A stretch of DNA of 64,000 nt, from contig CBDFNN010000004.1 of assembly GCA_965250215.1 (NCBI GenBank), forward strand, positions 1 to 64,000. Reading direction: 5' to 3'. A model generated the notes under the pieces. The model did not search any database. It was given only the letters and a program-made list of their open reading frames with translations, and was not told where the DNA came from. Both the position numbers and the translations under genes were made by a program. This DNA is from CBDFNN01 sp965250215. Its GTDB lineage: Bacteria; Bacteroidota; Rhodothermia; Rhodothermales; DATKEJ01. This document shows positions 35,016 to 42,804 of this stretch, piece by piece; position 1 is the stretch's first letter; every line of letters starts with the position of its first letter.

Positions 35016-36101
35016 TTGAAAGTTGGAATATTAACTGGCGGTGGCGATTGCCCTGGGCTCAATGCCGTCATTCGATCCGTCGCAAAAAGCATCATTCAAA
35101 ATGATGACTGTACCATCCTTGGATTCGAAGATGGCTTTGAAGGATTAATCGAAGGTCGGTATAGAGAACTCAGCTATCAAGATGTAAGCGGTATCCTGAC
35201 GCGAGGTGGAACCATTCTAGGAACCAGTAACACAGCGAATCCCTTCGCCTACTTTGGTCGGAATGGAGATGACGTTTCAGACGAAGTCGTCGCTAACTGC
35301 CATGAGATTGGGCTAGACGCCTTGGTCGTGATTGGAGGTGACGGGACGATGACGATTGCGGACGGACTTCACAAGAAGGGGCTCAACATCGTGGGAGTGC
35401 CCAAGACTATAGACAACGACTTGGTCGGGACGGAGAGAACCTTCGGATTTGACACCGCGGTCTATATCGCAACACAAGCCATTGACCGATTGCACACCAC
35501 GGCTCAGAGCCACCAGCGTGTCATGATCCTCGAGACAATGGGAAGATACGCAGGATGGATCGCTTTGCATTCTGGGATTGCGAGTGGTGCTGATGTAATC
35601 TTGATTCCGGAACTGCCTTATCAGCTCGAAGAAGTTGTGAGGGTTTGTAAGAAACGGGAGGAAGGTGGCCAACGGTTCACGATCATCGCCATAGCTGAAG
35701 GTGCTAAACCAGAAGGTGGCCAAATGGTGGTGAGCGAAATTATTGAAGATAGTCCAGATCCAATTAGACTCGGAGGAATTGGCAAGTTTCTGGAGTTGCA
35801 GTTGAAGACGGAATTGAAAAGTGAAGTGCGAACCACAATTCTCGGGCACGTACAGAGAGGCGGTACGCCTACCCCTTTCGATCGAATCATTTCAACGTCC
35901 TTTGGAGGCTACGCGGCTAGTCTTGTGCGCAAGGGAATATTTGGAAACTTGGTCACACTAAACGACGCAAAAATGAACCATATCCCTCTAAGTGAAGTGG
36001 CCAACAAGGTTCGGACAGTGCCGCACGATTCGCCAGACATTGCGGCGGCTCTTGCGGTGGGTACATCATTTGGTGTGACAGGCTTGTCGGTCGGCTATTA
36101 A
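35016..36101 (+). CDS. 6-phosphofructokinase, mixed-type
   Basis: 361 residues starting at a TTG 2 bp after the ytxJ stop. Catalyses phosphorylation of fructose-6-phosphate in glycolysis. Motifs: GILTGGGDCPGLNAVIRS, VVIGGDGTMTIADGL, GVPKTIDNDLVGTERTFGFD, MGRYAGWIAL, and GHVQRGGTPTPFDRI. The Gly at the GGDG position points to ATP use, while Lys in PKTIDND is the residue found in pyrophosphate-dependent enzymes. This combination belongs to the mixed (TIGR02483-like) group, so the phosphoryl donor needs an assay. Start chosen because the N-terminal strand begins immediately. Confidence 0.92.
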   Translation: MKVGILTGGGDCPGLNAVIRSVAKSIIQNDDCTILGFEDGFEGLIEGRYRELSYQDVSGILTRGGTILGTSNTANPFAYFGRNGDDVSDEVVANCHEIGLDALVVIGGDGTMTIADGLHKKGLNIVGVPKTIDNDLVGTERTFGFDTAVYIATQAIDRLHTTAQSHQRVMILETMGRYAGWIALHSGIASGADVILIPELPYQLEEVVRVCKKREEGGQRFTIIAIAEGAKPEGGQMVVSEIIEDSPDPIRLGGIGKFLELQLKTELKSEVRTTILGHVQRGGTPTPFDRIISTSFGGYAASLVRKGIFGNLVTLNDAKMNHIPLSEVANKVRTVPHDSPDIAAALAVGTSFGVTGLSVGY

Positions 36102-36136
36102 TTCCCCTCTAGATTCGACTGGAGTTAAATGTCGTA

Positions 36137-36622
36137 TTAGCTCGATATATCAGCGAACTCTCTCGCTAAGAGACGGATACGGTGCAAGAGGTCGTTGAGT
36201 ACTTCAGCCTCGGATTCCGAAAGGGCATCGTCTATAACTCGGCTTATGACCTCGGATAGTAGTGGTTTTAAGCGCACAATCACTCCACGTCCTTGCTTAG
36301 TTAGGATTACCTGAGATGCTCGACGGTCTTTTGGATCAGGACCACGCTTCACGAAGCCGGCTGCTTCCGCTCTATCCAACATTCGAGATATGTGACTGGG
36401 ACTGAGAATTAGTTGTTTACTGAGTTCAACCGCCCGCAAACGATTCTCGGGTGCCTGATCGAGCCTGACTAGCAAATCAATAATAGTCGGCTCAACGCCT
36501 AAGGGAGCGACAGCGCACTTTTCTATCACACGTGCAATAGCGAGCTGCGTAGATAGAATAGTCCCGGATGTGCGCAACATCTCTGAGGAAAGAATGGCTT
36601 GTGTTTTCTCTGTTCGTTTCAT
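36137..36622 (-). CDS. MarR-family transcriptional regulator
   Basis: 161 residues. Winged helix-turn-helix with AVELSKQLILSPSHISRMLD (recognition helix) and the wing FVKRGPDPKDRRASQVILT, including the D-x-R-x-x-x-V-x-L-T signature. Such regulators usually repress a divergent gene and are released by phenolic ligands. Here it is divergent from an isochorismatase/MFS pair, and a palindrome overlaps the opposite promoter. Autoregulation is likely because the spacer is only 92 bp. Confidence 0.92.
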   Translation of the reverse strand: MKRTEKTQAILSSEMLRTSGTILSTQLAIARVIEKCAVAPLGVEPTIIDLLVRLDQAPENRLRAVELSKQLILSPSHISRMLDRAEAAGFVKRGPDPKDRRASQVILTKQGRGVIVRLKPLLSEVISRVIDDALSESEAEVLNDLLHRIRLLAREFADISS

Positions 36623-36640
36623 GTATCAAATATAGTTCAC

Positions 36641-36669
36641 TTGACAATCATTGTCTACACACTTATATT
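36641..36669 (+). promoter_or_regulatory. Sigma-70-type promoter for the isochorismatase/MFS operon
   Basis: TTGACA (36641-36646), 17-bp spacer, TATATT (36664-36669), about 45 bp from the ATG at 36715. It is close to the classical consensus rather than the Bacteroidota TTTG/TAnnTTTG form. On the opposite strand TATATTTG just before the MarR start codon fits the Bacteroidota -7 element. Confidence 0.6.
36643..36655. promoter_or_regulatory. Palindrome GACAATCATTGTC, likely MarR operator
   Basis: Perfect 6-bp arms around a single base. It overlaps the -35 box of the plus-strand promoter, the position expected for a repressor site. About 16 bp further on, GTTGC and GCAAC flank a second, weaker inverted sequence. 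Confidence 0.6.
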
Positions 36670-36714
36670 AGTTGCATACACAACAATTGCCTAAGCAACA
36701 TAACCACTATCAAA

Positions 36715-37353
36715 ATGAATAATACCGTAACGCGGGACGCAAAATCAGATCATTTGTTAACACCCGAAAACTCAGCCCTAATCCTAATCGATTTTCAACC
36801 CTCACTGATCGAAGGAACCCATTCGATCAATCAGGACATCCTGGTTAATAACGTCGTTGCCATGGCCAAGGTCGGAATGATGTACAAAATGCCAATTGTC
36901 CTTTCGACCATTATGGTGAAAGCAGGATATCAACAAGACACCATACCGGCCATCAAAGACGTGCTCGCTGGAGTCGAGACGATTGATCGTGAACACGTCA
37001 ATGCATGGGAGCAGCCAGAATTCAGAACAGCCGTAGAAGCTAGCGGTCGAAAAAAATTGATTATGGCTGGTCTTTGGACTGAGGTTTGCCTTGCTTATCC
37101 AGTACTCGATCTTCTTCGAGAAGGCTACGAAGTTTACGCCCTGTCTGACGTTTCTGGAGGTACGACTCTCGACGCACACGAGCGCGGAATGCAGCGCCTA
37201 ATTCAAGCCGGCGCGGTTCCTGTAACCTGGGAAGCTGTAATGGCGGAACTTGGACGCCTGAATAAAGACCGATACGATATGATGGAGTTCATAGAAATCA
37301 TGAACCAACATCTGCCGGCAAGCATTCCACAGCAAGAGCCCAGTCTAGTTTGA
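36715..37353 (+). CDS. Isochorismatase-family cysteine hydrolase
   Basis: About 212 residues from the ATG at 36715; the longer frame would begin inside the marR gene and pass through the promoter. Family marks: SALILIDFQPSLIEG with the catalytic Asp, and IMAGLWTEVCLAYPVLDLL with the catalytic Cys, then VYALSDVSGGTT. Probable amidase or hydrolase of a small amide; the YcaC-like subgroup is a close guess. Coupled (4-bp TTGA overlap) to the MFS transporter gene, so both likely act on one toxic or signal compound under MarR control. Confidence 0.9.
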   Translation: MNNTVTRDAKSDHLLTPENSALILIDFQPSLIEGTHSINQDILVNNVVAMAKVGMMYKMPIVLSTIMVKAGYQQDTIPAIKDVLAGVETIDREHVNAWEQPEFRTAVEASGRKKLIMAGLWTEVCLAYPVLDLLREGYEVYALSDVSGGTTLDAHERGMQRLIQAGAVPVTWEAVMAELGRLNKDRYDMMEFIEIMNQHLPASIPQQEPSLV

Positions 37354-38831
37354 CCAAAATTGAAAACCATGCTGAGCACTCTGGCGTTCTAGTCGTAGTG
37401 TGCTCGGCTCTGTTTTTTGGAGTTCTAAATGGTTCTGCAGCAGCAGTTGTTCTTCCGGAGATAGGAGCTGAATTTGATGCTAGCTCTTCAGATCTCTCCT
37501 GGGTAATGAGTGGCTTTCTGCTAGTTTACGGTGTCGCTATTCCTTTTTATGGGCGACTTGCATCTCGTTTTGGCGCGCGCCGTCTCTTTTTATTTGGGCT
37601 AGCTGTCTTTTCGACCGGTTCTATTCTAGCTGCAGTTTCTATTAACATCAATAGCCTGTTGGTCGCGCGAACTATACAAGCGATCGGAGGAGCAGCCGTT
37701 CCCGGTTTGGGCATGACCCTAGCAAGCAATGCCTATCCGGAGAATCGGCGGGGGTTTGTTCTCGGTATCATCAGCGCAACGATGGGAGTCGGAGCGGCGG
37801 TTGGACCATTAGCTGCTGGCGTCTTAGCAGATCTGGCTAGTTGGCGCCTCTTATTTGGCGTTAGTGCCCTCACTCTAGTGAACGTCCCAATTGGAATGTA
37901 TTTGCTAGATAGAAATGAATCACTTGATTCCAAGCCCCTTGATCTGGGTGGTGGGGTGCTCTTTGGAATTGTTATAGCCAGTGCTCTTTTTGCTTTGGCA
38001 GAAGGAAGTCAAAAAGGATGGATCGAAGCGACGACACTCATTGGAGCGAGTATAGCAACACTCTCCTTGATTGGGTTTACCATACATCAAAGAAATACAG
38101 AAAACGCCTTTATCCCTCACTCCCTGCTTCAAAACAGAAGCTTCGTAATTTTGACACTACTCGGATTCGGCGTTTCGTTTGCGAATCTCGCGGCGCAAAT
38201 CGGTTACCCCTTCTTGTTTAACGAACTTCACGATCTAACAACCTTGGACATTGGCTTGGTATTGATTCCAGCCGCAGTGACAACGGCGGTAGCGGGAGTT
38301 ATCGCCGGGCGTCTTGTAGATGATATTGGAGCATCAACGCCACTTCGAATAGGTTTGGTGACAATGATTATATCTACACTCGCTATTTCGACTCTCGTCG
38401 GTCATTCAATATGGTTTATTGTGGCATTGACGGTAGGCTTTGCACTAGGCTTTGCTATGGTCAATACACCACTTGCCGCATCCATCTCTTTGATGGTAGA
38501 AAAAAACGAGCTTGCATCTGCATTGAGTCTCAATACCATGATGTTTTTCATCGGTGGAAGTTTTGGGGCTACCCTCTTTATGTCTGTCGTTTCGAGCACT
38601 GATCCGGGAAGCTTGGCTGCAAATCCCATTCACTCCGGACCGGGATTCGAATTTAGCAATGCTTTTGCGATGCTCGTAATTCCTCTCCTAATTGGGCTCC
38701 CTCTAAGTAGGGTCTTACTTCGGAATAAGGAGGCTACTTTTTCAGAATCTGAGAAGAATGTAAATGATCGTCCTCTGGACTGCCATATACCTTGGGCCGG
38801 GAGAGACTACTCCGAGCAAAGTGAACGCTAG
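37350..38831 (+). CDS. MFS drug-efflux transporter, DHA2 (EmrB/QacA) type
   Basis: 493 residues with about 14 membrane helices. Motif A-like YGRLASRFGARRLFLFGL between helices 2 and 3, the SWVMSGFLLVYGVAIPFYG start of helix 2, and the GVGAAVGPLAAGVLAD motif C of drug:proton antiporters. Start is TTG, overlapping the isochorismatase stop by 4 bp. Expected to export hydrophobic or phenolic drugs. The C-terminal 40 residues are polar. Confidence 0.9.
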   Translation: MTKIENHAEHSGVLVVVCSALFFGVLNGSAAAVVLPEIGAEFDASSSDLSWVMSGFLLVYGVAIPFYGRLASRFGARRLFLFGLAVFSTGSILAAVSININSLLVARTIQAIGGAAVPGLGMTLASNAYPENRRGFVLGIISATMGVGAAVGPLAAGVLADLASWRLLFGVSALTLVNVPIGMYLLDRNESLDSKPLDLGGGVLFGIVIASALFALAEGSQKGWIEATTLIGASIATLSLIGFTIHQRNTENAFIPHSLLQNRSFVILTLLGFGVSFANLAAQIGYPFLFNELHDLTTLDIGLVLIPAAVTTAVAGVIAGRLVDDIGASTPLRIGLVTMIISTLAISTLVGHSIWFIVALTVGFALGFAMVNTPLAASISLMVEKNELASALSLNTMMFFIGGSFGATLFMSVVSSTDPGSLAANPIHSGPGFEFSNAFAMLVIPLLIGLPLSRVLLRNKEATFSESEKNVNDRPLDCHIPWAGRDYSEQSER

Positions 38832-38843
38832 GAGACCGAAACT

Positions 38844-39524
38844 CTAATCAGTACTCCCCACCCTTTCCAGGATTCTATCAGCACTTCGCACGCTTTGATA
38901 ATAGTATAAAGCCTTGAGTTCTTCCCGATCTCTATCTGAAAGATCACCGTTTCTGCCGAGAGCGTTCTTTCGAAAATAGGCAGCATGTTGCAAACACAAG
39001 GCGGCAGCCACAGAAATATTATAGCTTTCGACAAAACCGTCCATGGGAAGCATACATCTTACATCCGCCATGTTCTTTGCATCGTCGCTGACTCCCCTTG
39101 CCTCATTGCCAAAAACAAGTGCTGTCTTTTTTGTAAAATCGACTTCTTCAATAGAAGTCTCTGCACCGAGCTCTGTCACTACGATTTGGTATCCTTTCGA
39201 TTTCAGGTGCTCAAAACAACCAAGCGTATCTTTCCATCGAAGGCAGTCTAGCCACTTATCAGCTCCTTGAGAAGTGCGAGATGACTTTTTAAAATACTCT
39301 CCGTTTTCTATGATGTGAAACTCATGGAAGCCCATTCCCTCGGCACTGCGCATTACCGCAGAAATATTGCCCGAGTTGTGCAGACCCTCGATGACTGTGA
39401 CCAGACTGTTGGTTCGATTGAGAAGAACCTGATCAATTCTGGCTTTCCGATTGACAGAGACAAACTCGTCAAGCGTATCGATGACAAATTCTGAGGGATA
39501 GGACTTGTCTTCGGCCTTTATCAT
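38844..39524 (-). CDS. TrmH/SpoU-family RNA 2'-O-methyltransferase
   Basis: 226 residues from ATG 39524 (MIKAEDKSYPSEF); a longer frame to 39584 would overlap the next gene by 46 bp. SPOUT motifs: EGLHNSGNISAVMRSAEG (motif 1), ALVFGNEARGVSDDA (motif 2), MLPMDGFVESYNISVAAALC (motif 3). The protein modifies a tRNA or rRNA ribose, most likely tRNA G18 if it is TrmH proper. It is 14 bp from the DUF3098 gene. Confidence 0.9.
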   Translation of the reverse strand: MIKAEDKSYPSEFVIDTLDEFVSVNRKARIDQVLLNRTNSLVTVIEGLHNSGNISAVMRSAEGMGFHEFHIIENGEYFKKSSRTSQGADKWLDCLRWKDTLGCFEHLKSKGYQIVVTELGAETSIEEVDFTKKTALVFGNEARGVSDDAKNMADVRCMLPMDGFVESYNISVAAALCLQHAAYFRKNALGRNGDLSDRDREELKALYYYQSVRSADRILERVGSTD

Positions 39525-39538
39525 AGATTCTCGACCGC

Positions 39539-39919
39539 CTAGGAAAGAGTCGGCTTGGATTCGACATCTTTCGGACGCCACCAAATCGCGTAGATAATCT
39601 CCAGATATCCGAATAATAGGAGAAGCGGAGCAACGTTCAACGAAATAAATCCGTCGACCTCATTTTCCATTCTCATGATGATATAACCCACGGTTATAAT
39701 CGCCACTCCCATAGCCAAGAGCAGGTAGTTCTTCTTAGAGAATGGCATTTTCGCGTTGTCTTGAGCTCTTGCTTTTTGCCTTCGAGCAGATCGATCTACG
39801 GCAGATGATGATACCGCTACTTCGCTTTCTTCAGAGACGGCTTCTTTGAAAACTATTCCCTTGGCTCGATCTCGCTGTTCGGCCTGCCGCTGCTTTCTAC
39901 TTTGTTTTTTACTCGCCAT
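39539..39919 (-). CDS. DUF3098 membrane protein
   Basis: 126 residues from ATG 39919 (MASKKQSRKQRQAEQRDRAK), preferred over 40093 because the extra residues are low-complexity and encoded in the repeat-like spacer. A basic N-terminal tail is followed by MPFSKKNYLLLAMGVAIITV and LAPLLLLFGYLEIIYAI-like second helix, the pattern of DUF3098 proteins of Bacteroidota. In those organisms the gene is often near ftsX and uppP; here uppP is about 35 kb away. Function unknown. Confidence 0.8.
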   Translation of the reverse strand: MASKKQSRKQRQAEQRDRAKGIVFKEAVSEESEVAVSSSAVDRSARRQKARAQDNAKMPFSKKNYLLLAMGVAIITVGYIIMRMENEVDGFISLNVAPLLLLFGYLEIIYAIWWRPKDVESKPTLS

Positions 39920-40105
39920 GTTAGATGATGGATTGAGTGGGAAAACGAGAGGTCTATGAGGGGGTTCCGAACTGGCATCTCTGACTAATCTAGCAGGTCT
40001 GGCTTTGGGGCTTGTCTGACCAATTTGGCTGCCTGGTTTACTATTCGACTGGTAGACAAACATGCTCGAGGCCAATAGTCTTAAGGGGTTCAAGAACTAG
40101 TCATC

Positions 40106-40134
40106 TTGACACCAAGGAAGACCTTCCCTTTATT
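40106..40134 (+). promoter_or_regulatory. Candidate promoter for mreD
   Basis: TTGACA (40106-40111), 17-bp spacer, TTTATT (40129-40134), 84 bp before the mreD start. Consensus match only. The surrounding 298-bp spacer (39920-40217) holds CTGG/CTAG-rich words but no gene. Confidence 0.4.
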
Positions 40135-40217
40135 GTGGTTACTGGCAAGTTCGCAATTCAGCTATTTAGCAATCCAATCTCCTAGCCCCCTAGAGGCCTA
40201 GCGCCTATCTTCCCAAA

Positions 40218-40685
40218 ATGCTGCGCGCTGCTCGTTATATCTCTGGAGGTATTCTCGTCTTTCTTGTCCAATGGTTACTCCTTGGTCGGCTCAAAATGTG
40301 GGGCGCCTATCCAGATGTGGTTCTTCTGTTTTTGACCCTTGTTTCGATCAGATTCGGACGAAGCATCGGTACGGCAACAGGGTTTCTATCTGGAGCATTC
40401 ATGGATGCCATATATGGGACCTGGGGAATCAATATGTTGGCAAAAACCATAGTCGGTTTCATCATCGGATCCTTTCCGCTGGGCGACAAAGCAGCGATGA
40501 ACATCTCGCCTCAGCAGGCCTTTCTTGGAGGATTACTTATATCGCTGATGCACAATGGCATATTGGTTATTTGCTATGCACTGCAGTCGGGAACTAGAAA
40601 TATGTTTATGATCGGCTCACTTTGGTTGGGCTCATCGCTCTATACGGCCGTCGTCGCGATGATCGCGTCATTCTATAAAAGCTAG
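40218..40685 (+). CDS. mreD: Rod shape-determining protein MreD
   Basis: 155 residues with five hydrophobic helices and the MreD pattern YPDVVLLFLTLVSIRFGRSI, then TATGFLSGAFMDAIYG and NMLAKTIVGFIIGSFP. Part of the elongasome that guides lateral peptidoglycan synthesis with MreB, MreC, RodA and PBP2. None of those partners is next to it, unlike the usual mreBCD order. Confidence 0.87.
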   Translation: MLRAARYISGGILVFLVQWLLLGRLKMWGAYPDVVLLFLTLVSIRFGRSIGTATGFLSGAFMDAIYGTWGINMLAKTIVGFIIGSFPLGDKAAMNISPQQAFLGGLLISLMHNGILVICYALQSGTRNMFMIGSLWLGSSLYTAVVAMIASFYKS

Positions 40686-40690
40686 CGACT

Positions 40691-40832
40691 GGAGGCTGGA
40701 AATTAGTAACGAGACTCATAGATATCACGACCTGGACCGTCAAAGTGTAACCAGAATTCAAGAGCATCTATTCTCCATCATCCACTCTCTAGCAGCCAAT
40801 ATCCAGCCTCTAATCCCTAGCCTCTAGCCTCC
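40691..40832. repeat. Inverted GAGGCTGG elements and GAGGCTA pair
   Basis: GGAGGCTGGAAATTAG (40691-40706) faces CCAATATCCAGCCTC (40796-40810), and 40817-40832 reads CTAGCCTCTAGCCTCC, i.e. two GAGGCTA units on the minus strand. They lie between mreD and the MBL gene. The same heptamer forms the array at 13955. Confidence 0.55.
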
Positions 40833-40891
40833 GCTCCACCTATATTGCGGAGTGCTTTAATGTCGAGCATTCAATCAAGCAACTGATATAA

Positions 40892-42289
40892 ATGAAACTA
40901 AGTTTTATGGGGGCGGCACAGACCGTCACGGGTTCCATGCATTTGCTGGAGCTAGGAAATGGCAAGAAAATATTAATGGACTGTGGTCTTTTCCAGGGCA
41001 AGAGGGATCTGGCTGAGGAAATCAACGGCAACTTTCCTTTCGACCCAGCGACCATCGACGTCGTCTTGCTGTCGCACGCCCACATCGATCACGCGGGTAT
41101 GCTCCCCGGTTTGCAGAAAAAAGGATTCCGAGGAAGAGTCTATTGTACCCACGCGACCTACGGACTCTGCTCGATCATGCTGATGGATTCGGCTCATATC
41201 CAAGAGAAAGATTTGAAGTGGGTAAACAAAAGAAGGAAAAAGAAAGGACTTCCTAATCGAGAACCTGTCTATAATAAGATGGATGCCGAGGACGTCTTAG
41301 AAAGATTCGTTGGAGTCGGGTACAACGCACCCTTCTCTCCTTTGCCTAGCGTAAGCGTAATCTATCGTGATGCTGGCCATATCCTAGGATCGGCTTCGAT
41401 GGTATTGACCATTCAGGAAGACGGACGAGAAATAAAGATCGGATTCACCGGAGATGTTGGACGACCCAACCGTCCCATCCTCCGCGATCCTCAGCCCATG
41501 GACGATTGTGACTATCTAATTAGTGAATCGACTTATGGTGGAAAAACTCACGAACCGCCTCAAGCCTCCAAAGAACGACTCGCTGAAATTATTAAAGCCA
41601 CGAGTGCCAAAGGAGGAAAAGTGATTATTCCAGCCTTTTCTGTTGGACGAACACAGGAGATCGTCTATTCGCTGGACCAACTATTCAACGAGGAGCGTCT
41701 TCCTAACATTCCCATTTACGTAGACAGCCCACTCGCGGTTAACGCAACCGGCGTTTATCAGTCACACCCAGAATGCTACGATGCTGAACTGCTCGAATAC
41801 CTGATGACAGATGATGATGCCTTCGGATTTCACCGTTTGGAGTATGTTCGGAAAGTTGAAAAGTCGAAATCCCTGAATGACTCAACCATGCCGATGGTGA
41901 TTATTTCAGCCTCAGGAATGTGCGAAGCGGGAAGGATTTTGCATCACCTACGAAATAATATTGAGGACCCAAAGAATACAGTCATGATGGTTGGCTACTG
42001 CGCTCATCATACTCTTGGTCGCCGCATTATTGACAAGAATCCTTATGTCAAGATCTTTGGTCAGAAACATGCTCTCAAGGCCAATGTCGAGATAATGAAC
42101 TCCTATTCTGCCCATGCTGATGAGCCAGAGATGCTAGAATTCTTGGGTCATTTAGATAAGAATCGTTTGAAAAGGGTCTTCCTTGTGCATGGTGATTTGG
42201 AGCGACAGACTAAATTGAAATCGGCATTGAATGCTAGTGGCTTTGGCGATGTGGAGATTCCTGCTAGAAAAGACTCGATAGTGATTTAG
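40892..42289 (+). CDS. Metallo-beta-lactamase/beta-CASP RNA-metabolising exonuclease-like protein
   Basis: 465 residues. MBL motif LSHAHIDHAGMLPGL, motif DAGHILGSASMVL, GFTGDVGRPNRPIL, beta-CASP region (VIIPAFSVGRTQEIVYSLDQ, VIISASGMCEAGRILHHL), and the C-terminal NSYSAHADEPEML RNA-metabolising motif. This is the CPSF73-like architecture, expected to act as an endo- or exoribonuclease. Ends in TAG directly followed by a G-rich octamer array. Confidence 0.92.
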   Translation: MKLSFMGAAQTVTGSMHLLELGNGKKILMDCGLFQGKRDLAEEINGNFPFDPATIDVVLLSHAHIDHAGMLPGLQKKGFRGRVYCTHATYGLCSIMLMDSAHIQEKDLKWVNKRRKKKGLPNREPVYNKMDAEDVLERFVGVGYNAPFSPLPSVSVIYRDAGHILGSASMVLTIQEDGREIKIGFTGDVGRPNRPILRDPQPMDDCDYLISESTYGGKTHEPPQASKERLAEIIKATSAKGGKVIIPAFSVGRTQEIVYSLDQLFNEERLPNIPIYVDSPLAVNATGVYQSHPECYDAELLEYLMTDDDAFGFHRLEYVRKVEKSKSLNDSTMPMVIISASGMCEAGRILHHLRNNIEDPKNTVMMVGYCAHHTLGRRIIDKNPYVKIFGQKHALKANVEIMNSYSAHADEPEMLEFLGHLDKNRLKRVFLVHGDLERQTKLKSALNASGFGDVEIPARKDSIVI

Positions 42290-42341
42290 GGGCTCAGGGG
42301 CTCAGGGGCTCAGGGGCTCAGGGGCTCAGGGGCTCAGGGGC
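42289..42341. repeat. Octamer tandem array, unit GGGGCTCA (about 6.6 copies)
   Basis: Perfect array beginning on the last G of the MBL gene's TAG stop. GGGG tracts with CTCA spacers on the mRNA strand suit a G-quadruplex. Confidence 0.95.
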
Positions 42342-42394
42342 AAGATCAAATTTTTACCTAGCGCACGCAATTAATTCCAAACTTTCATCTTAAA

Positions 42395-42748
42395 ATGGCG
42401 GTCAGTGAAGACTTACTAAATTCCATTCTCGAACAGATGTCAAAGTTTGGACCCTTCGAGGTAAAGAAGATGTTTGGAGGCGTCGGCTTTTTCAAAGACG
42501 ATTTGATGTTCGGCATGATTGGCAGTGACACCTTCAGATTGAAGGTTGATGATCACAACAAAGCGGAATACGAGGCAAGGGGCATGAAACCCATGTTATC
42601 AAAGTCAAAAGGAAAAGGGATGCCTTATTGGGAAGTACCGGAAGACATCATTGACGACATGGACGAACTTGGCCGATGGGCGCAAAAGTCATTTGATGCG
42701 GCTCTGAGAGCAAAGTCAGCGAAGAAGAAATCCAAGCCGAGAACTTAG
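42395..42748 (+). CDS. TfoX/Sxy N-terminal domain protein
   Basis: 117 residues. Matches the TfoX N-terminal domain: VKKMFGGVGFFKDDLMFGMI, DTFRLKVDD, and MPYWEVPEDIIDDMDELGRW. The C-terminal DNA-binding domain of the competence regulator TfoX is absent, replaced by a short basic tail (KSAKKKSKPRT), so a role in competence is not implied. Stand-alone proteins of this type are common and uncharacterised. Confidence 0.87.
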   Translation: MAVSEDLLNSILEQMSKFGPFEVKKMFGGVGFFKDDLMFGMIGSDTFRLKVDDHNKAEYEARGMKPMLSKSKGKGMPYWEVPEDIIDDMDELGRWAQKSFDAALRAKSAKKKSKPRT

Positions 42749-42749
42749 G

Positions 42750-42767
42750 CCTGATTATTAAATCAGG
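42750..42767. terminator. Small hairpin past the TfoX-like gene
   Basis: CCTGATT-ATTA-AATCAGG, 7-bp perfect stem just after the stop at 42746-42748 and before the convergent gene at 42805. No T-run follows; weak bidirectional terminator at best. Confidence 0.4.
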
Positions 42768-42804
42768 AGACAGTATCCGCCGTTTCTTTCAATCAGCTTT
42801 TACC

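Noticed and set aside
35313..35849. 178-codon minus-strand frame
   Set aside because: Antisense shadow of the phosphofructokinase gene.
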